The notes below the pieces were generated by a model. That model saw only the letters and a list, made by a program, of their open reading frames with translations. It had not been told where the DNA came from and did not search any database. DNA of 53,348 bases from Bacteroides timonensis (lineage in GTDB: Bacteria > Bacteroidota > Bacteroidia > Bacteroidales > Bacteroidaceae): NCBI RefSeq assembly GCF_000513195.1, contig NZ_CBVI010000116.1, positions 1 through 53,348 of the forward strand, in the 5' to 3' direction. The first letter of the stretch is position 1. Each line of letters opens with the position of its first letter. A program made the translations under genes and the position numbers. Below are positions 24,184 to 33,814 of this stretch, in pieces.

Positions 24184-27100
24184 ATGAAAAAGTTATTATC
24201 AGTTTTATTTTTACTGAGCTTTACCTTAGCTTCTGCTGTATATGCACAAGATATACAGATAAAAGGTACGGTGGTAAGTGGTGCGGACAATGAACCCTTA
24301 CCTGGAGTAAATGTGGTGGTGAAAGGTAATGCCACTACGGGAACAATCACCGGTATAGACGGTGAATTTGCTTTGTCGGTTCCTTCCGACGCAATCCTTT
24401 CTATTTCTTATATAGGATTCAAATCACAGGAAGTTTCGGTTAGTGGCAAGCGTGAACTGAAAATTGTTCTGCAAGAGGATTCAGAAGCGCTGGATGAAGT
24501 GGTGGTTATTGGTTACGGTACTCAGAAAAAGAGTGTGGTAACCGCATCCATTGCCAGAGTATCATCTGAAGATTTGGCAAATACGGCTCCGGTTCGTATG
24601 GATAATGCTTTGAAAGGTTTGGCAGCCGGTGTTACAGTTACTTCTTCTTCCGGTCAGCCGGGTGCTGCAGCTCAAATTCGTGTACGTGGTGTAGGTACGA
24701 TTCGTACGGAAAATGGTGCAGCCGATCCTCTTTATATTGTAGACGGTATGCCTATTGAAGGTGGTCTGGACTATTTGAATCCGAGTGATATTGCTTCTAT
24801 TGAAGTTCTGAAAGATGCTGCTTCGGGTGCCGTTTATGGTGCACGTGCTGCGAATGGTGTAATTCTTGTTACTACTAAAAGCGGTAAGATTGGTAAAACA
24901 AAAGTGACTTATGATTTTTCTTATGGCTGGCAAAGTGCATGGAAGAATCGGGATGTGTTGAATGCTACGGAATATGCACTCATGATGAATGAGGGTTCTA
25001 TTAATGCGGGGATGGCTCCCAAGTACAATGATCCATATTCTTATGGTACGGGAACCGATTGGCAGAATGAAGTGTTTAATGATAATGCTCCGGTAATGAA
25101 TCACCAGGTGAGCGTGAGCGGTGCGAGTGATAAGGTGAGCTACCTGTTTTCTGCCGGTTATTATACTCAAGATGGTATTGTGGGTGGTAACTTTAATCGT
25201 TCTAACTATGAACGTTTGACTTTGCGTAGCAATACACAGTATACTCTCTTTGATGAATCTAAGAACCGTAATTGGTTGAATAGTCTGAAGGTTACTTCCA
25301 ATCTTTCTTATGCCCGTATTAAGAGCACCGGTATCGAGGCTAACTCTACTTGGGGATCTCCGCTAGGTTCTGCTTTGGCTTTATCTCCGATGTTGACTGT
25401 TTATGATGAAGATGCTGCTGCACAGGCTCAGCTTGACAAGTATGCCAATACAACGGACTACACTCCGATTTATGACCCACGCAATGGCAAGCTCTTTAGT
25501 ATTCCCGGTTCGGAATTTGGTGAAATGACCAATCCTATTGCTAATCTTTCTTTGCCCGGTGCTAAGAACTGGAGCCATAAGTTTGTGGCTAATTTTTCTG
25601 CGGAACTGCAATTATGGGATAACCTGAAGTTCAAGACTTCTTATGGTGCCGACCTCTCTTTTTGGGGCAATGACGGCTATACTCCGCTTTACTATTTGAG
25701 AAGTGGTGGTGCTTCATCACGCTCTACAGCCTACTCTGAGAAACATGACGGCACTGTTTGGCAGTTGGAAAATGTGTTGATGTATGATAAGACCATTGAC
25801 AAGCATACTTTCTCAGTATTGTTAGGTCAGTCAGCCAAGAAGAACACCGGTTCATATCTTAGAGGTACACGCAACAATATAATCAATTATAGTCGTCCTT
25901 ACATCAATGCAAGTAACGGACAGGCGGCAGATGGTGATCAGACTGCAGAGGGTGCTCCTTCTGAGATTGCTACATTGGCTTCTCTTTTTGCACGGGCCAG
26001 CTATAACTATGATGAACGATATATGTTCCAGGTTACAATCCGTCGTGACGGTTCTTCCCGTTTCGGTTCTAATAATCACTACGCTGTATTCCCTTCCTTC
26101 TCACTTGGATGGAATTTAACAAACGAAAAGTTTATGGAGAGACGTCCTGAGTGGCTGACATCTACAAAAGTTCGTTTCTCTTGGGGTAAGAACGGTAATG
26201 AAAACATCGGTAATTTTAAATATACTGTGTTAACTTCAACCGGCAACAATTACATTTTCGGAGCCGGAGAAAAGGTGATCAACGGGGTGAAGGCCAGTGG
26301 ACTCGCTAATCCTGACTTGAAATGGGAAGAATCAGAACAGTTGGACTTTGGTATTGACTTTGGTTTCTTCAATAACGCTTTGACTTTTACTGCCGACTAT
26401 TACAAGAAAACTACCAATGGCATGTTGATGGAAATGAATATCCCTTCATATGTGGGTGAATCCAAGCCGATTGGCAACGTAGGTAAGATGGAAAACAGTG
26501 GTATTGAATTGGAAGCAGCATACAGATTTCGCGTATCTGACTGGAACTTCCGCATTGGTGGTAATCTAACCTATTTGAAGAATAAGTTGATTGAATACGG
26601 AAACGAATCAGGTTGGGCAAACCTCGACTCTTTCCAGGGAACAGGCGCGATCAGCCGTGCTCAGAATGGTAAACCTTTCCCGTATTTCTATGGATATAAG
26701 ACGGCTGGTATATTCCAGAACATGGATGAGGTGAACGCTTATACTAATTCTAAGGGAGAACTGATACAGCCGAACGCAGTTCCCGGTGATGTTCGTTTTG
26801 TGGATGTGGACGGTAATGGTTCAATTGATGCTGATGACCGTACCGATATCGGAAAAGGTATGCCGGACTGGACTTATGGCCTTAATTTGAATGTAAGTTG
26901 GAAGAACTTCGATTTGAGTATGATGTGGCAAGGTACTATGGGCAATGATATCTATGATGCAACTCGTCGTACGGACATTTCAGCTACTAATCTTCCTTCA
27001 TGGATGCTGAACCGTTGGACCGGTGAAGGTACTTCTAACCGTATCCCCCGTTTTATGCTGGGTGATAATACAAACTGGCAATCATCTGACTTGTATGTTT

Positions 27101-27342
27101 ACGATGGCAGTTATTTGCGTCTGAAAAACATCCAGATAGGTTACACTTTGCCGGCAGCATTAACGCAGAAAGTGTTTGTTTCTTCACTGCGCTTCTATGT
27201 CGCAGCAGAGAATTTGCTTACTTTCACCAAATATCATGGTTTCGATCCTGAAATTTCATCCGGTGGTACTTCACTTGGTATTGACTATGGTGTATATCCT
27301 CAGGCCAGAACCTGGACTATTGGTGCCAACCTCACTTTCTAA
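24184..27342 (+). CDS. SusC/RagA TonB-dependent outer-membrane transporter
   Basis: The 1052-residue protein imports oligosaccharides across the outer membrane using energy from TonB. It has a signal peptide ending VYAQ (about 1-22), a carboxypeptidase-regulatory-like domain (about 26-100; GTVVSGADNEPLPGVNVVVK), the conserved DEVVVIGYGTQ segment, a plug domain (about 110-225; GLAAGVTV, LYIVDGMPI) and a long barrel ending in GANLTF with the final aromatic residue. The ATG at 24184 is chosen because the signal peptide starts there; an upstream TTG would add 15 residues. It is the first gene of a five-gene operon and forms a complex with the SusD-like protein 27 bp downstream. The substrate is inferred from the GH16 and GH3 enzymes. 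Confidence 0.96.
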   Translation: MKKLLSVLFLLSFTLASAVYAQDIQIKGTVVSGADNEPLPGVNVVVKGNATTGTITGIDGEFALSVPSDAILSISYIGFKSQEVSVSGKRELKIVLQEDSEALDEVVVIGYGTQKKSVVTASIARVSSEDLANTAPVRMDNALKGLAAGVTVTSSSGQPGAAAQIRVRGVGTIRTENGAADPLYIVDGMPIEGGLDYLNPSDIASIEVLKDAASGAVYGARAANGVILVTTKSGKIGKTKVTYDFSYGWQSAWKNRDVLNATEYALMMNEGSINAGMAPKYNDPYSYGTGTDWQNEVFNDNAPVMNHQVSVSGASDKVSYLFSAGYYTQDGIVGGNFNRSNYERLTLRSNTQYTLFDESKNRNWLNSLKVTSNLSYARIKSTGIEANSTWGSPLGSALALSPMLTVYDEDAAAQAQLDKYANTTDYTPIYDPRNGKLFSIPGSEFGEMTNPIANLSLPGAKNWSHKFVANFSAELQLWDNLKFKTSYGADLSFWGNDGYTPLYYLRSGGASSRSTAYSEKHDGTVWQLENVLMYDKTIDKHTFSVLLGQSAKKNTGSYLRGTRNNIINYSRPYINASNGQAADGDQTAEGAPSEIATLASLFARASYNYDERYMFQVTIRRDGSSRFGSNNHYAVFPSFSLGWNLTNEKFMERRPEWLTSTKVRFSWGKNGNENIGNFKYTVLTSTGNNYIFGAGEKVINGVKASGLANPDLKWEESEQLDFGIDFGFFNNALTFTADYYKKTTNGMLMEMNIPSYVGESKPIGNVGKMENSGIELEAAYRFRVSDWNFRIGGNLTYLKNKLIEYGNESGWANLDSFQGTGAISRAQNGKPFPYFYGYKTAGIFQNMDEVNAYTNSKGELIQPNAVPGDVRFVDVDGNGSIDADDRTDIGKGMPDWTYGLNLNVSWKNFDLSMMWQGTMGNDIYDATRRTDISATNLPSWMLNRWTGEGTSNRIPRFMLGDNTNWQSSDLYVYDGSYLRLKNIQIGYTLPAALTQKVFVSSLRFYVAAENLLTFTKYHGFDPEISSGGTSLGIDYGVYPQARTWTIGANLTF

Positions 27343-27369
27343 TTTCTCATCTTTAAAATATAAAAAGTT

Positions 27370-28920
27370 ATGAAAAGATATAAATATATAGTAGCAAGTT
27401 TGATAGCGTCCGCTTTCTTGGCTACAGGATGTTCAGAGTCCTTTCTGGAGGTTGCTTCTCCAACGGATGAAACGATCAATACTTATTTTACTACCGATGC
27501 GCACATTCAAGAAGCTGTAGTAGCAGCTTATGACCCGTTGCATTGGTCCGACTGGGCGATGGATGAATATAATCCTGTGACTCTTATGAGTGATATCATG
27601 GCTGATGATCTTTGGATTGGCGGTCAGGACAGGACGGATAATCAGGCATGGCACTTAATGATGAATTTTGAGGCGCTTCCTACAAATGTCATTAAAGGGT
27701 TGTGGACTGTTTCTTATAGTGGTGTGAAGCGTTGTAATGATGTCATTACTTACTTAGGTTGGGCAGGAGATAATGTAACTGAAGAGAATCGGAAATATTA
27801 CGAAGCTCAAGTTATCGCTCTCCGCGTACTCTACTACAACTGGTTATGGAAGTTCTGGGGCAATATACCTTACTATAATACTAACTTGACATCACCATAC
27901 CTTGCCGAGCAATTATCTGCAGACCAGGTATATGAGAATATCATTACTGATCTTGAAGGTGTAATCGCAAGTAATGTTCTTCCGATGAAAGAAACTGCAG
28001 ATAATTATGGGCGTGTAACTAAGGCTATGACATATATGCTTTACTCTGAAATTGTGATGTATCAGAATGATGAGTCTCGATATGGTAAAGCTTTACAGTA
28101 TATGCAGGAGATTATCGGTAGCACTCAGTATGATTTGCTTGAAAATTATGCTGATGTATTCAAGGAATCAGGCGAATGGGGCAAGGAGTCTATATTTGAG
28201 GTGAATTATAAGGATGATGATGCTATCCGTTCATGGAATGGTCCGTTGAATGCAGGCGGTACTGTACTGCCTACGCTGGTTAGTCCCCATACTTGGCCTA
28301 ATGGAACAGACGGTCATGATGAAGGATGGGGATTCTGTCCGGTTCGTCTGGAAACATATCAACGCTTTGCTGATAATGATGCTCGTCGTGATGTTACTTG
28401 CTGGAATGCACAAGCTGCAATTGATGCTCACAATGCCGCTAACCCTACGAATCAACTTACTTATAATCACCGCTATCAGGATACAGGCTTCTTCCTCGAA
28501 AAGTATGCTGCGCATACAGGTGATAATGCTGGACAGAAGGCAGATGCTCAGTTGAACTGGAACAACAATCTCCGTATCTATCGTTTCTCTGAAACTTTGC
28601 TGAATGCGGCTGAGCTGATTACTCGCGGTGCTGGTTCGGGGGATGCGAAAGAATATTTGAACCGCGTGCGTAAACGCGCTGGATTGACTACTGAAAAAGA
28701 AGCGACCATTGATAATATTATTGACGAACGTCATCTTGAGTTTACAGGTGAAGGTAAGCGTTACTGGGACTTGATACGTACAGGCAAAGCGGCCAGCGTG
28801 TTGGTGCCCGATGAATATGGTTACCGTACAAATACCTGGTCAGCAAATAAGAAGTATCTGCCTATTCCGCAGAGCGAGATTGATGCTGCACAAGGTACTT
28901 TAACTCAAAACAATTATTAA
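27370..28920 (+). CDS. SusD/RagB-family surface glycan-binding lipoprotein
   Basis: The 516-residue lipoprotein has the lipobox LATGC (Cys21) and SESF after it, the kind of acidic +2 signal that directs Bacteroides lipoproteins to the cell surface. The rest matches SusD/RagB: an N-terminal TPR-like helical part (RNVIALRVLYYNWLWKFWG region, about 150-165) and the C-terminal NVRKRAG-type motif (NRVRKRAGL, about 435) with IIDERHLEFTGEGKRYWDLIR. It caps the SusC barrel and delivers glycan to it. It lies between susC and the PKD-type binding protein with short spacers, in one transcript. Confidence 0.96.
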   Translation: MKRYKYIVASLIASAFLATGCSESFLEVASPTDETINTYFTTDAHIQEAVVAAYDPLHWSDWAMDEYNPVTLMSDIMADDLWIGGQDRTDNQAWHLMMNFEALPTNVIKGLWTVSYSGVKRCNDVITYLGWAGDNVTEENRKYYEAQVIALRVLYYNWLWKFWGNIPYYNTNLTSPYLAEQLSADQVYENIITDLEGVIASNVLPMKETADNYGRVTKAMTYMLYSEIVMYQNDESRYGKALQYMQEIIGSTQYDLLENYADVFKESGEWGKESIFEVNYKDDDAIRSWNGPLNAGGTVLPTLVSPHTWPNGTDGHDEGWGFCPVRLETYQRFADNDARRDVTCWNAQAAIDAHNAANPTNQLTYNHRYQDTGFFLEKYAAHTGDNAGQKADAQLNWNNNLRIYRFSETLLNAAELITRGAGSGDAKEYLNRVRKRAGLTTEKEATIDNIIDERHLEFTGEGKRYWDLIRTGKAASVLVPDEYGYRTNTWSANKKYLPIPQSEIDAAQGTLTQNNY

Positions 28921-28940
28921 TTCATTAAAAAAGAAGGATT

Positions 28941-30344
28941 ATGAAAAAAATATATAGCTATATCGGAGGAATGTTGCTGATGACGGCTATGGCTTTTAGC
29001 ATCACAGCCTGTTCACCTGATGATTTTACATCGCCCACTGAGGCTGGCGTTCCGACTGCATCTGCTTATGAGAATACGATTCAAATAGATGTAGATCAGG
29101 AAACGAATTGGGTTACTTTTATTTTCAACGCTCAACCGGGCATTACTCCCGTTTGGATATTTGACGGTAAGACCTATTCATCTTCATTTTCCATGAAGAA
29201 ATATTATAGAAAAGCCGGTGACTATAGTGTGGATGTAAAGATTGCCAATGCCAACGGTATAAGTGACGGCAGTATTTCCAAAACCTTCCACATTAATAAG
29301 ACGATTATGAATGGTTTCGGCGGATTTGTGTATGAAAGTGATTTTAATATGTGGACGAAGGCTACGATAGCGGCTCCCACTTTCTATTATGCTCCGGGTT
29401 GGTCAGCTATTGCAGATCCTGTGTATACGTTGGAAAATGGCACTTATAGTGTAAAATTGCCAGAGGCTACTGGTGAAACTTGGCAAGCACAAATGGCAAT
29501 GGGAACCAATATTTCAACAGAGGCTGCTAAAAATTATGACTTTTCAGTAATTCTTACAGCTTCAGTAGCACACTCCAATGTTACAGTAAAATTGGTGGAT
29601 AGTACAGATGATGGTAATTTCTATTTTGAACAAAAAGGTATAAAATTAGAAGCCAACGAACCGCTTTGCTTCTGGAAGAGTAATATGCCGGGCATTGATA
29701 TCGCCAATCTGAAGCTTGTTTTTGATTTTGGCGGTAATGCAGCTGGTACGGATATGACTATTGAAAGTATTGTGTTGAAAGACCATGCGAATGACGATGG
29801 CACTGAAGTTCCTGTGATCGATGAAACTCCTGAACCTACATGGGTTGCTGTCGATAGTAAGGATAATCTTTGGAATGGCATAACCTATGTTAACAAATTC
29901 TTTTATGCAAATAGTGACTGGAGTCCCAAACCGAATCCGGAATTGGTGATTGACGGCAGATCTTATTCTTTGTCTTTCCCGGAAGCTACTGCAGAAGCAT
30001 GGCAGAATCAATTCTCATTTGAAACAGATCTTACAGCTGACACAGAAACGGTGTATGACTTCCATGTTGTTTTATATTCAACAGTGGACCTTAAAAATGT
30101 GACTGTTAAGCTGGTGCAAACCAATGAAAAAGATGAGAATGGCGAAGAAATTAAGCATGATGGTAACTTCTTCTTTGATAAGAAAGTCGATTTAGTTGCC
30201 GATTCCGAAAAAGCAGTTTGGGTAGCTTCTGTCAAAGCTTCTGAAGCTATGCATGCTATTTCTTTAGTGTTTGACTTCGGAGGTAATCCTGCCAATACTG
30301 ATGTAACTATTAAAGACATCATCTTCCAAAAACATAAAGATTGA
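28941..30344 (+). CDS. Surface glycan-binding lipoprotein: PKD domain plus two tandem repeats
   Basis: This 467-residue lipoprotein (Cys24, followed by SPDDF, a surface-export signal) has a PKD-like domain (about 35-125) and then two homologous ~145-residue domains. The repeat is visible in YTLENGTYSVKLPEATGETW against LVIDGRSYSLSFPEATAEAW, and each copy ends in LVFDFGGN (A/P)A.TD(M/V)TI. The duplicated domains look like CBM4/galactose-binding-type beta-sandwiches. No catalytic motif was found. It occupies the 'SGBP-B' slot after SusD and would bind beta-glucan chains at the surface. Genes of this layout are known in laminarin and mixed-linkage glucan systems of Bacteroides. Confidence 0.8.
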   Translation: MKKIYSYIGGMLLMTAMAFSITACSPDDFTSPTEAGVPTASAYENTIQIDVDQETNWVTFIFNAQPGITPVWIFDGKTYSSSFSMKKYYRKAGDYSVDVKIANANGISDGSISKTFHINKTIMNGFGGFVYESDFNMWTKATIAAPTFYYAPGWSAIADPVYTLENGTYSVKLPEATGETWQAQMAMGTNISTEAAKNYDFSVILTASVAHSNVTVKLVDSTDDGNFYFEQKGIKLEANEPLCFWKSNMPGIDIANLKLVFDFGGNAAGTDMTIESIVLKDHANDDGTEVPVIDETPEPTWVAVDSKDNLWNGITYVNKFFYANSDWSPKPNPELVIDGRSYSLSFPEATAEAWQNQFSFETDLTADTETVYDFHVVLYSTVDLKNVTVKLVQTNEKDENGEEIKHDGNFFFDKKVDLVADSEKAVWVASVKASEAMHAISLVFDFGGNPANTDVTIKDIIFQKHKD

Positions 30345-30345
30345 T

Positions 30346-31461
30346 ATGATTAAGAATATAAAGCTAATGACAATACTTTCTTTCTTTACCTGCCTGCTCG
30401 GTTTCTTTAGCTGTAGCAGTAGCGACGGCGAACCGGAAGTATCCTCTCCTGTAGTCAGCGTAGCGCCCACTCAGATAACGGCTACTTATGAAAGCTCTGT
30501 TACAACTCTTTCGGTTAAGTCCGATCAGGAATGGACCGCTTTCAGTAATGAAGATTGGATTACTTGTGAAATATCGAGTAATACTTTACAGGGGACTGTT
30601 GAAGTGACGGTCAAGGCTAATACCACTTACCAACCCCGAGAGGGGGCGGTAGTGGTAAAGTCAGGTACTACACGCGTTTCTGTTCCGGTATCACAAGAAG
30701 CAAAACCTGACATTGTAGATCCGGATATCGATACTCCTGAAGGCTATCGGTTGATATGGCAGGATGAGTTTAATGACTCCAAACTGTCTACGCCCGACGA
30801 ATCATTGTGGTGGTACGAGACAGGTGCCAGTGGCTGGGGAAACAATGAGATACAAAACTACATTCCCGGTTCGAAGAATGGAGAAACTTGTGCTCAGGTA
30901 AGTAACGGAACATTGAAGATTATCGCTAAAAAGGTGGGTAATGAGGTTTATTCCATTCGTATGAATACGGTTGAAAGTTGGAAGTATGGCTATTTTGAAG
31001 CTCGCCTCAAATTGCCCACAGGTAAAGGAACCTGGCCTGCGTTCTGGATGATGCCGAAGAATTATACAGCTTGGCCCGATGATGGTGAGATTGATATCAT
31101 GGAGGAAGTGGGTTATGATCCTAATGTAATTTTATCAACAGTTCATTGTAAAGCTTATAATCATTCTATAGGTACTCAAAAGTCAGGAACCATAAAAGTG
31201 CCGACTGCGCAGACGGAGTTTCATGTATATGCTGTTGAGTGGACGGAAGAGTTTATTAAAGGGTATGTGGATGGTAAATGTTACTTTACTTTCGATAATG
31301 ATAAAAAAGGTAACAAAGATACCTGGCCTTTTAATGCTCCCTTCTATTTAAAACTGAACCTTGCATGGGGAGGTGACTGGGGAGGTGCTCAAGGTATAGA
31401 TGAGTCGGCTTTACCTGCAACTTACGAGATTGATTATGTACGCGTGTTTCAGAAAAAATAA
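30346..31461 (+). CDS. BACON-GH16 endo-beta-glucanase lipoprotein
   Basis: The 371-residue enzyme starts one base after the binding-protein stop. It has a lipoprotein signal (Cys23 followed by SSSDGE), a BACON domain (about 38-120) and a GH16 catalytic domain (about 128-370) with GEIDIMEE, in which Glu248 is the nucleophile and Glu253 the acid/base of a retaining enzyme. The ExDxxE form and the overall sequence are those of GH16 laminarinase/lichenase-like subfamilies. It would cut beta-1,3- or mixed beta-1,3/1,4-glucan at the cell surface. Which of the two substrates is preferred cannot be decided from sequence alone. Confidence 0.93.
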   Translation: MIKNIKLMTILSFFTCLLGFFSCSSSDGEPEVSSPVVSVAPTQITATYESSVTTLSVKSDQEWTAFSNEDWITCEISSNTLQGTVEVTVKANTTYQPREGAVVVKSGTTRVSVPVSQEAKPDIVDPDIDTPEGYRLIWQDEFNDSKLSTPDESLWWYETGASGWGNNEIQNYIPGSKNGETCAQVSNGTLKIIAKKVGNEVYSIRMNTVESWKYGYFEARLKLPTGKGTWPAFWMMPKNYTAWPDDGEIDIMEEVGYDPNVILSTVHCKAYNHSIGTQKSGTIKVPTAQTEFHVYAVEWTEEFIKGYVDGKCYFTFDNDKKGNKDTWPFNAPFYLKLNLAWGGDWGGAQGIDESALPATYEIDYVRVFQKK

Positions 31462-31471
31462 TTGAATAGGT

Positions 31472-33724
31472 ATGAAAGCTATAAAGGTTTTTTCCGCCTG
31501 CTTGTTTCTCTTGTCTTTTGTCTCTTGTACGCAAGTAGCAAATAAAGGCAGTGATGCGGCAACTGAGAAAAAAGTAGAATCTCTCCTGTCTAAGATGACC
31601 CTTGAGGAGAAAATCGGTCAGATGAACCAGATTTCTTCTTACGGTAATATTGAGGATATGAGTGCTTTGATTAAGAAAGGTGAAATCGGTTCTATCTTGA
31701 ATGAGGTGGATCCGGTGCGTATTAATGCATTACAGCGTGTGGCAATGGAAGAATCCCGGTTGGGTATTCCTTTATTGATAGCGCGTGATGTCATTCACGG
31801 GTTTAAAACAATTTTCCCTATTCCCTTGGGACAAGCGGCTTCGTTCAATCCGCAGGTAGCGAAAGACGGTGCACGGGTAGCAGCTATTGAAGCTTCGTCT
31901 GTAGGTATCCGGTGGACTTTTGCGCCAATGATTGATATTGCCCGCGATCCTCGCTGGGGACGTATTGCCGAAGGGTGTGGTGAAGATACGTACCTTACTT
32001 CCGTAATGGGAGCTGCTATGGTAGAAGGTTTTCAGGGAGATTCGCTGAATAGCCCTACTTCAATTGCTGCTTGCCCTAAACATTTTGTAGGTTACGGTGC
32101 AGCCGAAGGAGGACGTGATTATAATTCCACGTTCATTCCCGAACGTCGTCTGCGCAATGTTTATTTGCCGCCTTTTGAAGCTGCCACCAAAGCGGGTGCA
32201 GCCACGTTTATGACTTCATTTAATGATAATGATGGAATCCCTTCTACCGGGAATGCTTTTATTTTGAAGAATGTACTCCGTGATGAGTGGGGATTCGATG
32301 GTTTTGTTGTGACGGACTGGGCTTCTGCCAGCGAAATGATAAGCCATGGTTTTGCAGCCGGTTCAAAAGAAGCGGCAATGAAATCTGTGAATGCAGGAGT
32401 AGATATGGAAATGGTGAGTTACACTTTTGTGAAGGAATTGCCGGAATTGGTGAAAGAAGGAAAGGTGAAAGAAAGCACTATTGATGAGGCCGTTCGCAAT
32501 ATTTTACGTATCAAGTATCGTTTGGGACTGTTTGATGCTCCTTATGTAGACGAAAAACAACCATCTGTCATGTATGCTCCTTCTCATTTGGAAGCAGCTA
32601 AGCAAGCGGCTGTCGAATCGGCTATTCTGCTGAAGAATGATAGGGAAGTGTTGCCGTTACAGCCATCTGTGAAAACTGTTGCAGTGGTAGGACCTATGGC
32701 TAATGCACCCTATGAACAGTTGGGTACTTGGATATTTGATGGTGAGAAAGCTCGTACTCAGACTCCGTTGAACGCTATTAAGGAAATGGTTGGCGATAAA
32801 GTACAGGTGATTTATGAACCGGGACTGGCATATAGTCGTGAGAAAAATCCGGCAAGTGTGGCTAAAGCAGCTGCCGCCGCTGCGCGTGCAGATGTCATTC
32901 TTGCTTTTGTGGGTGAAGAATCTATTCTTTCGGGTGAAGCTCACTGTTTGGCTGATCTGGATTTGCGGGGTGATCAGGGAGCTTTGATTACTGCTTTGGC
33001 TAAGACGGGTAAACCTGTAGTGACTATTGTGATGGCGGGTCGTCCGTTGACTATCGGTAAAGAAGTCGAAGAGTCGACTGCTGTTCTCTATTCATTCCAT
33101 CCGGGCACAATGGGCGGTCCTGCATTGGCTGATTTGCTTTGGGGGAAGGCTGTGCCGAGCGGAAAGGCGCCGGTCACTTTCCCGAGGATGGTGGGACAAA
33201 TTCCTGTGTACTACGCTCATAATAATACCGGACGTCCGGCCACACGGAATGAAGTGTTGCTGAATGATATTGCTGTTGAGGCCGGACAGACTTCACTGGG
33301 ATGTACTTCATTCTATATGGATGCAGGTTTTGATCCCTTGTTCCCGTTTGGCTATGGTCTGTCGTACACCACATTTAAGTATAGCAACATCAAACTGGCA
33401 TCTGAGGTACTGAAAAAAGATGATGTGCTGACAGTGACATTCGATCTGGAAAATACCGGGAAATATGAAGGAACGGAAGTAGCTCAGCTGTATATACAGG
33501 ATAAGGTTGGTTCTGTGACCCGCCCGGTGAAAGAACTGAAACGTTTCACTCGTGTGACATTGAAGCCGGGTGAGAAGAAAAGCGTTTCGTTTGAACTCCC
33601 TATTAGTGAACTTGCATTTTGGAACATAGATATGGCTAAAGTTGTGGAGTCCGGAGACTTTGGGCTCTGGGTGGCAACGGATAGTCAGTCCGGAGAAGAA
33701 GTTTTCTTCAAGGTAGTAGACTGA
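31472..33724 (+). CDS. GH3 beta-glucosidase (BglX-like)
   Basis: The 750-residue enzyme has a signal peptide, probably a lipoprotein one (FVSC, Cys19), a GH3 N-terminal barrel (about 35-330) with the nucleophile motif FVVTDWAS (Asp282), a GH3 C-terminal domain (about 370-610) and a fibronectin III-like domain (about 655-740). It releases glucose from the non-reducing end of beta-gluco-oligosaccharides in the periplasm. It is the last gene of the operon and completes the GH16 plus GH3 pair required to turn beta-glucan into glucose. A terminator hairpin follows at 33750-33780. Confidence 0.94.
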   Translation: MKAIKVFSACLFLLSFVSCTQVANKGSDAATEKKVESLLSKMTLEEKIGQMNQISSYGNIEDMSALIKKGEIGSILNEVDPVRINALQRVAMEESRLGIPLLIARDVIHGFKTIFPIPLGQAASFNPQVAKDGARVAAIEASSVGIRWTFAPMIDIARDPRWGRIAEGCGEDTYLTSVMGAAMVEGFQGDSLNSPTSIAACPKHFVGYGAAEGGRDYNSTFIPERRLRNVYLPPFEAATKAGAATFMTSFNDNDGIPSTGNAFILKNVLRDEWGFDGFVVTDWASASEMISHGFAAGSKEAAMKSVNAGVDMEMVSYTFVKELPELVKEGKVKESTIDEAVRNILRIKYRLGLFDAPYVDEKQPSVMYAPSHLEAAKQAAVESAILLKNDREVLPLQPSVKTVAVVGPMANAPYEQLGTWIFDGEKARTQTPLNAIKEMVGDKVQVIYEPGLAYSREKNPASVAKAAAAAARADVILAFVGEESILSGEAHCLADLDLRGDQGALITALAKTGKPVVTIVMAGRPLTIGKEVEESTAVLYSFHPGTMGGPALADLLWGKAVPSGKAPVTFPRMVGQIPVYYAHNNTGRPATRNEVLLNDIAVEAGQTSLGCTSFYMDAGFDPLFPFGYGLSYTTFKYSNIKLASEVLKKDDVLTVTFDLENTGKYEGTEVAQLYIQDKVGSVTRPVKELKRFTRVTLKPGEKKSVSFELPISELAFWNIDMAKVVESGDFGLWVATDSQSGEEVFFKVVD

Positions 33725-33749
33725 TTGGTGATTTTAAGGTTAAAGTAGG

Positions 33750-33780
33750 AGAGGGGCGGTCTGTGATGGTTCGCCCCTCT
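33750..33780. terminator. Terminator between GH3 and eno
   Basis: AGAGGGGCG (33750-33758) pairs perfectly with CGCCCCTCT (33772-33780), loop 13 nt, followed by TGATTATTTTAT. It lies between convergent genes and may serve both. Confidence 0.85.
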
Positions 33781-33814
33781 TGATTATTTTATGACACTTA
33801 AATAGAATTCATGG

